DNA of 64,000 bases from Clarkia xantiana subsp. parviflora (Eukaryota; Streptophyta; Magnoliopsida; Myrtales; Onagraceae). Every line of letters starts with the position of its first letter. The first letter of the stretch is position 1. This document shows, piece after piece, positions 33,220-46,000 of the stretch. The position numbers and the translations under genes are program-made. The stretch is taken from the NCBI GenBank assembly GCA_036873135.1, contig JAPTYO010000008.1, positions 44,186,441-44,250,440 of the forward strand, in the 5' to 3' direction. The notes under the pieces were generated by a model that saw only the letters and a list, made by a program, of their open reading frames with translations, did not search any database and had not been told where the DNA came from.

Positions 33220-35396
33220 TTAGAGTGAAAGAAGTTGGGAAGAAGTTGTTAACAATAGATTACCAAGAGAAATGGGTAAAAGAAATTTCCATCCAAGATT
33301 TAATAATTGGTCCATTCTTAGTCTAGGTAAAGTCCTTGTTGTGATAGAAATGAACAAAAACAAATAAGTTTTAGCTAATGTAATAAAAATACCAATTGTC
33401 GTTCCAAAAACTCTACCTACTTTATTTATTTTAAAGAGCCCAGGAAAGTAGAGGTACGGAATAGAGATATTCCAACCGCCCAAGTAAAGAACTGTTACAA
33501 ATAACGAAGAAACTAATAGATTTAGATAGGAAGCAACGTAAAATAAACCAAATTTGATACCTGAATATTCGGTTTGATAACCTGCTACTAATTCTTCTTC
33601 TTCTTCTGGTAAATCAAAGGGTAATCTTTCACATTCTGCTAGGGAAGAAATTAGAAAAACAAAAAACCCTATAGGCCGACGCCACAAATTCCACCCCCAT
33701 AAACCATATTTTGATTGGGCTTCAACTATATCAACTGTACTTGAACTGTTAGATAATCATAGTCGGTGATAACATCACTGTTCCCATCGCTATTCCAGAA
33801 CCGTACATGAGATTTTCACCTCATACGGCTCCTCGGGGGCCGCCAATAAATCTAAGGACCTCTTTGATATTCGTTATCTTGATACGGTTGGAGTATAAAT
33901 AGATATAGATAGAGTAAAAAGGGGGGGGGGGGGGAAAGGTCCCGAATTAAACCAATGGAATTCCGTATGCTAGGCTATAATAATAATTAAATAATTCAAA
34001 AAACACTTCTGAACTGATCTTGTCCTTTAATAATAATGAAATTTTTTCTTTGCTGAGTAATAACCTAATCCTTTAATAAAATACTCCTTGTAGCAATATC
34101 AAGAGATATTTCAACCCAGCCTTTTGCTTACGAAAAACAAAAAAAATCAAACATTCCATTAGTTCATGAATCATGACAGGATATCTCTATGAATATAATA
34201 TATATATATCAAAGAATAAAAGATCTTTTTGTTTTTCTTCCTATTCTTCTTTCTGAAATGGGGGTTTCAAAAAAGGATTATTTCGTTCCTGATAGTCATT
34301 TTTTAATCTGTGGATAGGAGCCTACTATGGATCGGAATCGCGAGGAGTACTGCTTGATAATTTCTACCAAACTTCAAGCCCCAATTAGTATTCTTTTTAT
34401 GTTATGAAAAAATATCCCGTTGGATAATTTACGTAAGATATCTCCATCACCAATCATTTATATATGTATTTTTTGTGTTCCTAACCATCCACTTATTTTT
34501 TTATCAATCATCAGTTCTGGTACTACATAGAAACAAACGAGAATCTAAACTCTATACGGTTGATGTTTTGAGCCCGCTTCAAGCTAGGATGACTAATCAA
34601 CCAATCTTGGGGTAAAGGTTTTGCGGATATTTACTTTCTTTTTATTCTTGTACGTCGGAAATGAGACTCACTCTTTTTACTGCAAATTTTTAAGATGTTT
34701 TTTTTCACTCATATAACTATCTGATTTAGTCCATGAACATTAATAATGAATAAAACAATGAGGATATCTATTCCATTTCTTTTTCTTAACTTTAATAAAA
34801 AGAAAGAAATTAAGAAAGGTTTATAGTTAAACGAATCGCACGTAGAGATATTGATAACACACAAAGAGTTAATGGTATTTCATAACTAATTGATTGAGCA
34901 GCGGCTCGTAGACCACCTAAAAAAGAATATTTATTATTTGATCCATATCCTGACATAAGAAGTCCGATGGGACCAATACTGGAAACGGCAATCCATAAAA
35001 AAAACACTGATATTGAGATCAGATAAGACAAGGTGGTAGCTAAAAGGAATTACTGAATAACTTAGTAAAATGGATATAACTGCTATGGATGGTCCTATGT
35101 TGAATAAACGAGTATCTCCTCGAGACGGGAGAAGATTCTCTTTGAAAATGAGTTTTTTTTCCATCAGCTAAAGCTTGAAGAATTCCCATAGGCCCTGCGT
35201 ATTCAGGCCCAATACGTTGTTGTAGTCCGGCAGATATTTCCCTTTTTAACCACACTATTACGAGTACACCTAGAGTAATTCCCAATACAAGACTCAAAAT
35301 AGGTACAAGCATCCATATGATTCCATAGACCTCTTTCAAGGATTGCAATCTTGAAAAAGAATGAATATCTTGTACTTCGGTTGTATCAATTATCAT
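33220..35396 (-). pseudogene. ndhA: ndhA with group II intron, frameshifted
   Basis: NDH subunit 1, membrane arm. Exon 1 (35396-34842) starts [20 protein letters not shown] and contains [20 protein letters not shown]. At least two frame shifts follow near 35160 and 35030 before [20 protein letters not shown] and LTLCVLSIS. Intron 34841-33756. Exon 2 (33755-33220) continues [13 protein letters not shown], then [20 protein letters not shown], to [11 protein letters not shown]. The conserved EAEEE reads EEEEE. Exon 1 ATG overlaps closely with the ndhH end, as in plastomes. Confidence 0.92.
33756..34841 (-). other. ndhA group II intron
   Basis: About 1086 nt, 5' end GTGCG and 3' end AT. A domain V hairpin is recognisable at 33831-33798 on the minus strand: GAGCCGTATGAGGTGAAAAT pairing with CTCATGTACGGTTC. 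No intron-encoded protein. A run of 14 G stands at 33921-33934. Confidence 0.85.
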
Positions 35397-35397
35397 T

Positions 35398-36570
35398 TCA
35401 ACGATCTACTTTTCCCATAATGATATCTATGCTACCTAGTATCGTCATAATATCAGCCAATTTCATTCTGTTAACTAACTGAGGAAGAATTTGCAAATTG
35501 ATAAAACCAGCCGGACGGATTTTCCATCTCCAAGGAAAACCACTTCGATCTCCTATTAAAAAAATTCCCAATTCTCCTTTTGGAGCTTCAACGCGTACAT
35601 AAAGTTCTTGCTTCGGCAATTCAAAAGTGGGATAAGGTTTTTTACTAATGAATCGATATTCAAAACCGTTCCATTCTGGATCCTTTTCTCTATCAAAGCA
35701 TCGTGTTTCCAAATTTTCATAAGGCCCCCCCGGAATTCCTTCTAGAGCCTGCTGAATTATTTTAATAGATTCGGTCATTTCACTCATTCGGACTAAATAC
35801 CGAGCTAATGAATCCCCTTCTTTTTGCCATTGGATTTCCCAATTCAATTCGCCGTAGCATTCATAACGATCAACTTTACGAAGATCCCATTCTATTCCAG
35901 AAGCTCGTAGCATTAGTCCTGATAAACCCCAATTTATTGCTTCTTCCCTGCCAATAATGCCCACCCCCTCAACTCGTTCTAAAAAAATAGGATTCCGCGT
36001 AATAAGTTTTTGATATTCCGAAACTGCTGTTAAAAAATAATCAAAGAAATCCAAACATTTATCTATCCATCCATACGGTAGATCGGCCGCTACTCCTCCG
36101 ATACGAAAATAATTATGCATCATTCTCATACCGGTGGCAGCTTCAAATAGATCATATACTAATTCTCTTTCTTTGAAAATGTAGAAAAAGGGAGTCTGTG
36201 CACCAATATCCGCCATAAAAGGGCTAAGCCATAAGAGATGAGAAGCTATATGACTCAAATCTAACATAATTATTCTGATATAACTTGCTCTTTTAGGTAC
36301 TTGAATATTCCCCAATTGTTCTAGTCCATTTATGGTTATTGCTTATGTGAACATAGTCGCTAAATAATCCCAACGTGTTACATAAGACAGATATTGTATA
36401 ACAGTTCGGTTTTCCGCAATTTTTTCCATCCCTCGGTGTAAATAACCCACTATCGGCTCATAATCTTCACCGTCAAGAGTAAGGGTGAGCCGAAGAACAC
36501 CATGCATTGATGGGTGGTGAGGTCCCATATTGACTATCATGAGGTCTTTTCTTGTCGTTGTTACATTCAC
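35398..36570 (-). pseudogene. ndhH: ndhH, full length with one nonsense codon
   Basis: NDH 49-kDa subunit, peripheral arm near the quinone site. [20 protein letters not shown] begins at 36570. The only break is TAA at codon 76 (after YLATMFT, 36343-36345), where Glu is usual. The same frame then runs to [12 protein letters not shown] at 35398. The length (391 codons with stop) is close to the usual 393. Several Glu-to-Lys and Gly-to-Arg replacements (GKVDR for [14 protein letters not shown] for GGEEAINWG) fit G-to-A decay after transfer. Confidence 0.94.
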
Positions 36571-36674
36571 AGGTTATTCCTCGATTCTTTCTTTCATGAA
36601 TTGCTCCAAACGAAAAAAAAAGTTCATCAAAATTCAAGAGCTAAGAAATTTAATCATTCAAGTTCTTGTTCAAA

Positions 36675-36839
36675 TTAACGAGTTTTACGTAGACCTCTAT
36701 GGGATAAAAAGTCTTTTCTGTGGAATTCCAAATGGGAAGTAAGTCTTCGTATCTTATTGGTGAAGCTAACTACTTGAAATTCAATAGACCCCCTATTTTC
36801 TTCTTGTGAAATAACGGAAATGAATGCATTTTTTACCAT
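36675..36839 (-). pseudogene. rps15: rps15 with internal deletion
   Basis: 54 codons: starts [20 protein letters not shown] at 36839 and runs through [20 protein letters not shown] and RGLRK, then jumps to TR and stop at 36675. The missing piece is the C-terminal part (about 30-35 codons after RGLRK in plastid S15). The true gene ends with ...KTR, so the deletion joined two A-rich places (GTAAAA and CAAAAACTCG) and kept the frame. It is in its normal place between ndhH and ycf1. S15 binds 16S rRNA; this form lacks much of its helical bundle. Confidence 0.88.
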
Positions 36840-37288
36840 AAAAAAATCTGCTATCGTCTATTTTCTTTTAAACCTCAATGAATTTTACCAATCAGTAAGA
36901 ATAATGCTATTCATTTTTTTTTGAATATATAATATAATAATCTAATTTCTTTAGGAACTCCGAATTTTCTCAACTAATTTTATGAAATCATTTTATCAAA
37001 TAAAGTTCATCAATCCAATTTTCGGGTTGATTTAAATAGGACTGTGAAAGCATGGTCTATTTTTACACTAAAAAAAAAGGAAATATTTTAATTTTCAAAC
37101 TAATAAGAATAAAATGAAAAAAATAAGAAGATTCTATTATGTTCATTCATTTATAGATCTAAACGATATTGATATGTGCATTGGATTTCCATTCCGATAC
37201 CGGAATGGAAATCAAATGCATCTCTTTGTTTCAGATATCAAATAGGGTATAGAATGGATATAAAAAAGGTATCATTAAAGCTTTTCAA
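36840..37288. other. rps15-ycf1 spacer (plastid-derived), no gene
   Basis: AT-rich. An inverted repeat (CATTGGATTTCCATTCCGAT and CGGAATGGAAATCAAATGC, 37178-37218) can form a hairpin. Nothing else recognised. Confidence 0.6.
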
Positions 37289-40200
37289 TCAAGGATACAT
37301 ATGTATCCTTAGCATACTCAAACGGCTGCCGTTATTGGTGTTAAACCAATATTGATTCATACAACCTAAATCTTCTAATCGATAATTAGGCCAAAGAAAT
37401 GGTTTTATTAGTTTCTTTTTTTTTTTGCTGTTATCCACAACTTCACCACATTTTTTTACGTATTTTCAAAATACTGGATTTTTATGGTTAAGATTTCCAT
37501 TTCTCGAATAGAAAGAAATTAGAATTCGTAATTCTCTACGTCGTTTGGTGGATAAAATAGTTTCAGGAACAAACAAATCAGAATCGTATGGATCAATCTT
37601 CTACCCAATGGAATCTTTATCATTTGATAGATAAAAAAATTTCTTCCATATTTTGTCTAGATATACGAAGGGGTTCGATAGCGAATAGTCCCGTAGTAAC
37701 CACAATGTCCTTAAGACTTTTATGGGTTTTCGAAAACTCCATTTGAAGTCTTCCCCTTTTGATAGAGGTTAGCAAAGTTCTTTTTACCCCTTTCTTATTT
37801 TTGATTGGCTTGAGATTATTCAATTCGTAGCCATTCACTTTTAGTATGTCCAATCGATCATAGTCAGTCTCATCAGCACTCCCCGGCGATCTCACTTGAC
37901 TACTTCGGATATTCCCGTTTTTTAGGTATTCCCCGAAGGGCCGTTTTAGTTTGTCTGGTGTATAGGGTTTAAGATCCCCTGGTCCTTTTTGTAGAAACTT
38001 TTCCCTTTCCTCTTCAATAGGATCTTGAATAAGATTTTCATCTCTTTCCTTATTTACAAAAAGTAAATCGATTGGTATGATCCGCGGTTTTAATTGATAT
38101 CTAAGATCCGCTTGGATCAATTCCGGGAAGAACCAACCTTTCAGATCCGAGAAGCAATTATTTTTTATTTCTGTATTCATTCCCAGCCAATCAAAAAGTG
38201 GGCTTTGGTTATTAGTTCGTTCATCGTTTTGCCAATTCAAAAAAACCCCAGGCTTAATACTTGTATTACCATTTGCAGCAGTCCAGTACTTAACAGTATC
38301 GCCACTATTTGCCGAGGTCCCGTTCTTAGCAGTCACGGCTTTCTGTTTGAAACAAATTAAACCAGCAGGCAAAAGTCTCCAATGAAAATATTTGCAGTCT
38401 AGAAACGTATACAGATTCAGAAGATCATTTTGTACTAAAAAATTATTGATAAGAGCAATACCTTCTAGCCTATCAAAAAATTACCTTTCCTTCTATTGTA
38501 AGAAATCTTTTGTTTATTATTTATACATAGTGGTGATACATACTTATCTTCGTAATTAATAGATTGATATGAAAAACGGTCATAGCTAGAGGATTTTAGA
38601 GAGTTCTTAATAGCCCCGTCTTTTTTGCCTCTGTAAGTCCTGAATCCAAATAAATTTTCTTCATTGTCTAATGAATTTTCTTCAAAGAATTGTTTTCTTT
38701 TTTCATTAGAATACCTTTTCTCTAAGTCTGTATTTTCGTCCATACGTTGTTGATCTAATTTAGTTCGCCATTTTTGGTGGCTTAAGCTATTCAATAGAAT
38801 TGGAAATACGCTATATTGAGAATGAGCCTTTAACAACCATTTTTTCCATTGATTTTTGCCAGAATTCAAAAGTTTTTATGTTTTAATTTTGAATGAAAGA
38901 TTTCTTGTGATTCAAAATAATCCTTTATTTCTTTCTTAAGAAAAAGGGATGTTCCGTGATATTGAAGAACATATCTTAACTTATCTAAGTTAATAGGTTG
39001 GGTTTGGTATAGGTATAATTTGTAAAATACATAGGATTGGGACACAGAGGATAAGTCCGAATGGCCTTTTGACTTCTAAGTCTTATTGCTAGCCCAAATA
39101 TTCGTAAGCTTAATATCATACTTAGAAATCCTAATATCATTATCAGAAAGTGACTCTTTAAAAATCGAAATAAAGAGATTTTTTTTTCTCTGTTTTAGGT
39201 TTGTAAATATTTGTTTTATACACTTTTTCTTTATTAGGTTCAGTCTTGCAAATGGATTTTTCACTCATTTTTTATTTAATTTTAAAAAAAAAGTTGTGTA
39301 TGGATCTTGCGAATAGAAATGGCACATCAAACGAGATTGAGGTATATCCTTTTAATATTGCTGGATATCTTTTTAATGAAAAATAGTAGAACATAATATG
39401 ATTTTCGGATTCTTAGAAAATAATATTTTTGTCGGATTGATCGAGCCTTTATTCTTTTAAATTTCTTTAAATTTTTTTTTTCTTGTACTAGTTTATCAGG
39501 AGAATCGGGTTCAGGAGTTAAAACTCTTTTCTTTCTTTCTTTTGTAACTTTATCTATGTGATCCCAGATTTCTCTTAGTTGATTATCCAGATCAGTCAGT
39601 TCTTTTTTTGAATCCGCCCCTTTTTCTTCTGACAATGAATCATCTTTCAAAGCTCTAAATAGACCTTGCAACAACGCTTCGCTAATCCTCTGATTACTCA
39701 TTCTCAAATCTTGTTTGTTTTTAAGGTTATCTATGTCTTTATGAGAAAGAGTCAACTCAGAGCTTTCTCTTACTACAAATAATGCAATTGGGTGTCTTTT
39801 TGAAAGCTCTCTGTTTAGAAATAGAATGCTTTTGATGACCCATTTTTTTGTTTTTGTAAGACGTTTAGAAAACGTTTGCTAAGAATTCGAGAATGTTTAT
39901 TTTCCAATTTTATAATTTTTTTTTGAGTGCTTTTCCAATGGGGTTAAAAAATGCTTCCCAATCCGGGGTTATTGGATCACCGAAAGGGCGGTCGGTTAAG
40001 AGTCAAAAACTTGTTAAAAAACGAATCTCCCGGTATTCGATTTTGTTCAGATCTTTTGACTGGATCGCGGCGCAACTCTATCCCAAGGTTTAAGGGAAAA
40101 AGGGTCGATGACATGTATCTGAAGACCGTATAACGTCCAGTTTAGTGGCAAGTGTTCGTATCCAAGTTTGTGTGATACTGCCAGACCATAATAGGTGCAT

Positions 40201-41954
40201 ATAGCATAACTTTCTCTCTTCAAACGCGCGAAGTCTATTGACCACTCGGGAGCTTGCAATAATAATATACGGGTTATATTTTTCCCTATTATGAATGAAG
40301 GGGATACAATCTTTTTTCTAAGAAAAATATGCATTAATAATTTTAAAGCTCATAGGCCTTGACCAAAGCAATGTTCTCCCACATTTCCATAACATTCTCA
40401 ATTCGTATCTCATCCTCCAGGTCTTCGTCGATTTTCTCTTTCGGGCTTGTGGTTGACAACCCCAGTATTTTCCGTTGTTCCTCCCTATTATCCAAAAACG
40501 TCATGAGCCAGTTTTTTTTTTTCAGCTTTTTTAATTATATGGGCTTCATAAAAGAATTTCGCTTGCACGGCGATGTTACCAAAAAAAGAAAAAATGGAGC
40601 GGCGGCAGAAAGCGAAAAGAGGGGAACGTGGATTGACTTGATATAGGCTACAAACATATGCTTTACGTCTGTCATGACGCGGGGATCCCTTGATTAGGCC
40701 TCGACGATCATCAGATATCTCGCCTAAAAAACGTACCGAATACAGCCTTTTTCTCCGCACAGGATTACCTTACTCATCTTCCAGTGGCCCCGTTTTCCCA
40801 CTCTTCTCATTAAACACCGCTAAACGCTTGAATGGTAGTAACCGAAGATCATGATTCGAGAACATCCTTTCTCCCTCGGTTGTCCCCTCCGCTTGTTCCA
40901 ACTCGTCGATTTTTGTATGACCATCGAGGAACTTTTTTAGTGATTTCTTGTAGTCCAATAGCTGTTTTTCTATTTCTTTTGGGATCAGGTAGAATAGGAT
41001 TCAAAAGCGATTTACAAAATTTCTTTGCACCTTCGATATCAATTTTGACTTTTTTTCTTTTGAACAAGAACAATGAAAATTTTGTCTTTTTTACTGGTAT
41101 TACAGATGTATTAACTATATCTATTTTCTTTTTCATTTTGTCATAATCTGCCTCGGGAATCAAAAGTACGTAAAGCTTATTTATAGAGCTTCTTATCATT
41201 CTTGGGGATATTTTTTTTTTTTCAGCGAGCTTAGCTCTACGTGATTTTGTATTAAAGTTTGATTATTATTTAGGATTGAGGATGAAAAAAAGTTTTCGAT
41301 CTTTGCACGTTTCGCTCCGGTCAAAAAAGGATCACATATTTCAGGCAAGTATACTTTTTTGGTTGTATCATTACACAACCTTTTCCTTTTTTGGAGGACA
41401 TTTAGCAGACTTCTTTTTTTATCTAAAGTTTTAATTCTATTTTGAAATTCTGTACTCAGGCTGTTCTTTTTTTGTTCATTGTTATAAGTCCACTGGATAT
41501 AACTCCCAGGATCATACCACCCAAGAGCCCGCCATTCATCATAGATTCGTGGGAACGCATAATTTTTTTTTCTTTGTATCATTTCCCAGAAAGTTGACAA
41601 ACTGGGTGGATATGTAAAACATATTCTTTATTTTCCATCACTTCTACATGTATAAAAAAAAATATTGTGACGTTTCATTTTTTACAGCCTTTTCAACGCC
41701 AGTGCACGTTTTTATATATCGTAATGGACGGAGCAATTTTTTTGGGTCAAAAAGATTAGTGGCAAGAGGTTTTACAAACGAGAAAAAATATTTTTCCTTC
41801 TTTCAAAATTGCTAACTTCGAATTCTCTTCCCTTTTCTCGATTTCCTTCGGATCCCCCCTTTCTTCCGAAAGAAGGGAAAGATAAATATGTTCTTCGAGG
41901 AATCCCTCTTGTTTCTCTTGCGGATTTTCAATCTTCCAAATGGGAAGCATTTTC
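37289..41954 (-). pseudogene. ycf1: ycf1 (Tic214) 3' portion, NUPT copy 1
   Basis: The C-terminus ends SMLRIHMYP with TGA at 37289, preceded by [20 protein letters not shown]. Upstream are LLPAGLICFKQKAVTAKNGT, YSVFPILLNSLSHQKWRTKL, LLLQAPEWSIDFARLKRE, WTYNNEQKKNSLSTEF and [15 protein letters not shown], in the order of the large ycf1 protein. Ycf1/Tic214 is a membrane component of chloroplast protein import. Many stops and shifts occur, for example within the MEEIFLSIK segment near 37620. The copy ends at 41954 in mid-gene, where a second C-terminus begins. The N-terminal membrane part is not present. Confidence 0.9.
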
Positions 41955-42322
41955 AATCGCGGATACATATGTATCCTTAGCATACTCAAACGACTGCTAT
42001 TATTGGTATTAAACCAATATTGATTCATACAAGCTAATTAATCGATAATTAGGCCAAAAAAATGATTTTTTTTTTTTTTTTTTGCTGTTATCTACAACTT
42101 AACCACATTTTTTTACGTATTTGAAAAATATTGGATTTTTATGGCTAAGATTTCCATTTCTCGAATAGAAAAAATTAGAATTCGTAATTCTCTACGTCGT
42201 TTGGTGGATAAAATAGTTTCAGGAACAAACAAATCAGAATCGTAGGGATCAATCTTCTGACCCAATGGAATATTTATCATTTGATAGATAAAAAATTCTT
42301 CATCCTTATTTTGTCTAGATAC
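41955..42322 (-). pseudogene. ycf1: ycf1 C-terminus, NUPT copy 2 (part a)
   Basis: Near-duplicate of 37283-37665: it encodes [20 protein letters not shown] and, upstream, the segment around 42190-42320. Here the codons RQNKDEEFFIYQMINIPLGQ are still in frame, while copy 1 is shifted in the same place. The join to copy 1 is at about 41954, inside a shared GC(A)TTTTCAATC. It is interrupted at 42322 by gypsy-2. Confidence 0.88.
42318..42322. repeat. Target-site duplication GATAC of gypsy-2, left
   Basis: GATAC precedes the LTR and recurs at 55895-55899. Joining the flanks gives TCTAGATACGAAGGG, the ycf1 sequence. Confidence 0.95.
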
Positions 42323-43003
42323 TGATGGGTTTCGATATAGCCGTTAGGCCCATTAACGACGAGTAAACGGTTAAGTAGGCCCACTAGGCTCCAAAAGAGG
42401 TCTAGAGGACCAATATGAGGGGTCCCGACAAGGTTGGTCCCGACATATGAGCTGGAAGGCCCCGATGAAATGCCTTTGAGTAGGCCCGGATGAAATGCCT
42501 TTGAGTAGGCCCCGATGAAATGCCTTTGAGTAGGCCCCGATATTGAATCCTTGAGGATGTTGGCCCTGTCCCGATGACGAGGGGCCCCGAGCGGTGACCA
42601 AAGGAAATCTTGAGTCCCCGACATCCATCGGGACTTGCCACCAGAGGATTAGGCCGAGAAACACGCCCACTATCAGCTTAGTGGGGAAGTGGCCTGAAAA
42701 GACGGAACGTGGGCAAGTGGCCAAGATAAATGGAACGTGGGCTAACTGCCCCTGGCAGTTATCTCAACAGGTAACTGGGGTAACTCCTCCCCTATATAAA
42801 GGAAGGAATTACCTCAAGACTGACATTCATAGACTCATACACTGATACTTTCATACATACTTGCCTACATCGAGATACTCATTTAAGCATCGGAGAGGGA
42901 TTCTGGGTCACCGCCCGGTCTATCCCTTTTTGCAGGATTACTTGGAGCAAAGGAGTTCAGACTTCCGTCAAGAACGTGCCAGAGTTCCAACCGTGATCCA
43001 ACA
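42323..43003 (+). mobile_element. Gypsy-2 5' LTR
   Basis: TGATGGGTTTCG to ATCCAACA. U3 has three 25-bp tandem units around GATGAAATGCCTTTGAGTAG (42463-42540). TATA box TATATAAA at 42793-42800. Confidence 0.93.
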
Positions 43004-43022
43004 CTGGCGCCGTCTGTGGGAA
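43004..43022 (+). promoter_or_regulatory. Gypsy-2 primer-binding site
   Basis: CTGGCGCCGTCTGTGGGAA directly follows the LTR; same TGGCGCCGTC core as gypsy-1 and gypsy-3a. Confidence 0.8.
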
Positions 43023-43057
43023 TCTAACAAAAAGCAAAGATAGCTTCTACCCGATCG

Positions 43058-46000
43058 ATGGCTGGCAAGCAGAAGAAGAAACAAGGACAATCCGGCGGTT
43101 CCTGCCATCCTGCTGGAACTCTGAATTCGGGGCTGCCGGAGCGCAGTGTTGATCAGAATGATCCTCCCCCTGCTGGTTCCCAAACAGGGGGGCATCATGA
43201 CGATCACGAGGATTCCGTTCGAGACTCATTGCAGGACAGGGAGGAGATCCCGAGGAAGGACCAGGACGCTCCTTCAAAGGTGGACTTGGCGAAGGCTGTG
43301 ATGGACGCCATGCCGGCATTTCTGGAGACCATGGAGGCTCTCCTGGACCGAAGGGAGGCTGCCAAGAAGAAGGAGGAAGAGTTGCCTCCGCCTCCGCCGA
43401 GGGAGGATCGGAACGGGCAGGAGGCCCAATCCGAGCACCAGGACAAGGGCAAGGAGCCCACTCAGTCGGAGCAGTTCGTGATTGATGGGCCTGGACCGGT
43501 GCAACATAGGACCATCCCTCTCAATGTTCCTATCACCCCCGACCAGGTGGTGAAGATCGTGAACATATGTATGGGGGACCAGAAGAAGATGATGTCGGAG
43601 CTGAGGGATCGATCCACTCATCCCTTTGTTCCCCGATTGCTGAACACCATTGTCCCGCCAGGGCTTGGTTTCCAGACGATCAAGGAGTATGATGGCAAAG
43701 GAGATCCAGTTCGCCATGTCCAGAAGCACGTTATGGCTTGTCTAGGCAGAGCCAAGGATGATGATAAAGTGTGTGTTCTGTTCCTGGCCACACTTGGTGA
43801 GAGGGCCCTGACGTGGTTCATCTGCCTTCCTCCAGGGTGCATCTCTACCTGGACCCAGATGCATGACCGTTTCATCCAGTAGTACCAGGGCCGTCGGCGT
43901 CTCCTGAAAAGCGCGAGGTCCCTGGCTGAGGTGGTACAGAGGCCCGATGAGTCGCTGGCGCATTATTACCAGTGGTACACCGCCAGCGTGGCCGAGAATT
44001 ATGAGGAGATGTCGGAGGGAGAGACCATTCGCACCTTCATTCGGAACCTGACAGCACCATATGGTTCCGACCTGATGCACAGCGTGGCTGAGAAGGCTGT
44101 GTGGAACATGGAGGCGCTACAGAAGATGGTGAAGCAGGAAATCGACGTGCAGGAGTCGAGGATAGCTGCCGGAGAGCTCGATCCTCCGAGATCAAACAAG
44201 GGGAAGCAGTCGTCCAGGCCATCGGACGATCGCAAGAAGAAGGATAAACCCGAGATCAGTCAGGGTCGAGGCCGCTCTGATTGGAGAGAAGACAAGCGTC
44301 CCTCGAAGTCGGACAAGCGGGAGGACCGTTACACTCCTCTCATTTGCTCCATGGGTGTTGTGTTGGCGGTGATGGATCGACAGGGTATCGCCAAGTACCC
44401 CCCCGAAAAAGGATGGAGAGTTCATGGGAGCCCGCACTGATCGTTATTGTCTTTTCCACCGCGCCAGCGGTCACGACACTAATCACTGTCGGGAGTTGAA
44501 GAAGGAGATTGAGAAGCTGATCCAGAAGGGGAAGCTCAAAGAATTTGTGGCTGGGCGACGGAGCCGATCCCGTTCCCGGTCCCGATCGCGGTCTCGTTCC
44601 CGATCCCGCGATCGGTCCCCGAAGAAGAATGAGCCCTCGGCCAAGGAGTCTTCCGATACCCGCAAGGAGAAGCGGGGGACTATTAATGTGATCCATGGGG
44701 GATTTGCTGCAGGAGGTGATACCACGGCATCTCGAGAGGTCTATGCTTCTCGAATTCCTGTTGCTGTGGTGCTGGGCAAGAGGGCCCGATCTTGGACCCC
44801 GAAGGAAGAGATGGTGATTTCCTTTTCAGCGGAGGACCTGATAGGTGTGGAGACCCCGCACGATGATGCTTTGTTCGTGACCCTGAACGTGGATGGGTAC
44901 GAGATGAAGCGATTCTTGATTGATGTAGGGAGCTCCTCCGACATTTTGTTCATGGATGCGCTAGAGGCCATGGGAAAAACCAAGAAGGATCTGAAGCATG
45001 TGGACTTCCCGATGGTCGGATTTTCTGGCTCTACCTCTTACCCGGTGGGGATGATTACCTTACCGGTTGAGTTCGGTAGTGGTTGGAAGTCGGAGAAAAG
45101 GGACGTGGAGTTCGTGGTGGTCGAGTCTGCGGGGACTTACAATGCAATTATCGGGAGGACCACCATCAACCCGATGGGAGCAATTGCCTCAACTGTCCAT
45201 CAGAATATGAAGTTTCCGACCGACTACGGAGTCGGGGAGGTCAAGGGCGATCAGGTAGCCTCCAGGAAGTGCTATTTCAATGCCACTCAAAGGAAGAATC
45301 AGGAGGCTATGACTATTTGTTGAAGGAGTTCAAGGAGCTGTTCGCCTGGTCCCCGAGTGACATGCCAGGAATCAGCCCCGATGTGATCACTCATGAGCTG
45401 AAGATTGACCCCGTGATCAAGCCGATTGCACAGAGAAGGCGCCCGATGGGTGCAGACAAGAAGATCGCGATCCAGCAAGAGGTGGGCAGGTTGCTCGATG
45501 CTGGATTTATTAAGGAGCTCCGATTCCAGACCTGGGTCGCCAACCCAGTCCTGGTGAAGAAGAGCAATGGCAAATGGCGGATGTGTGTTGATTTCCGCGA
45601 CCTGAACAAAGCATGCCCAAAGGATTGTTATCCGCTCCCGAGGATCGACCAGCTGGTGGATGCCACATCGGGGCATGAGTTGCTGAGCTTTATGGATGCC
45701 TACTCCGGCTACAATCAGATCAAGATGTCCAAGGAGGATGCCCCCCACACCGCTTTTTATGCTGATAGTGACATCTATCACTATGATGTCATGCCCTTTG
45801 GACTGATCAACGCCGGTGCAACTTATTAAAGGATGGTGAACAAGCTGTTCGGGGATATGGTGGGGAAGACGATGGAGGCCTATGTGGACGATATGCTGGT
45901 GAAGTCCCGACAGGCCGAGGATCATGTTCACAACTTGGCCACGACGTTTGAGCGGATGAGGCTTCATCAAGTTCGCTTGAACCCGACCAAGTGTGCCTTC

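Noticed and set aside
41100..41220. Small stress or toxin-like ORFs on the plus strand of ycf1
   Set aside because: Chance frames in AT-rich plastid sequence, opposite to recognised ycf1 coding segments.
43004..43022. Assigning a specific primer tRNA to TGGCGCCGTC
   Set aside because: I could not compare with host tRNA 3' ends, so only the site is given.
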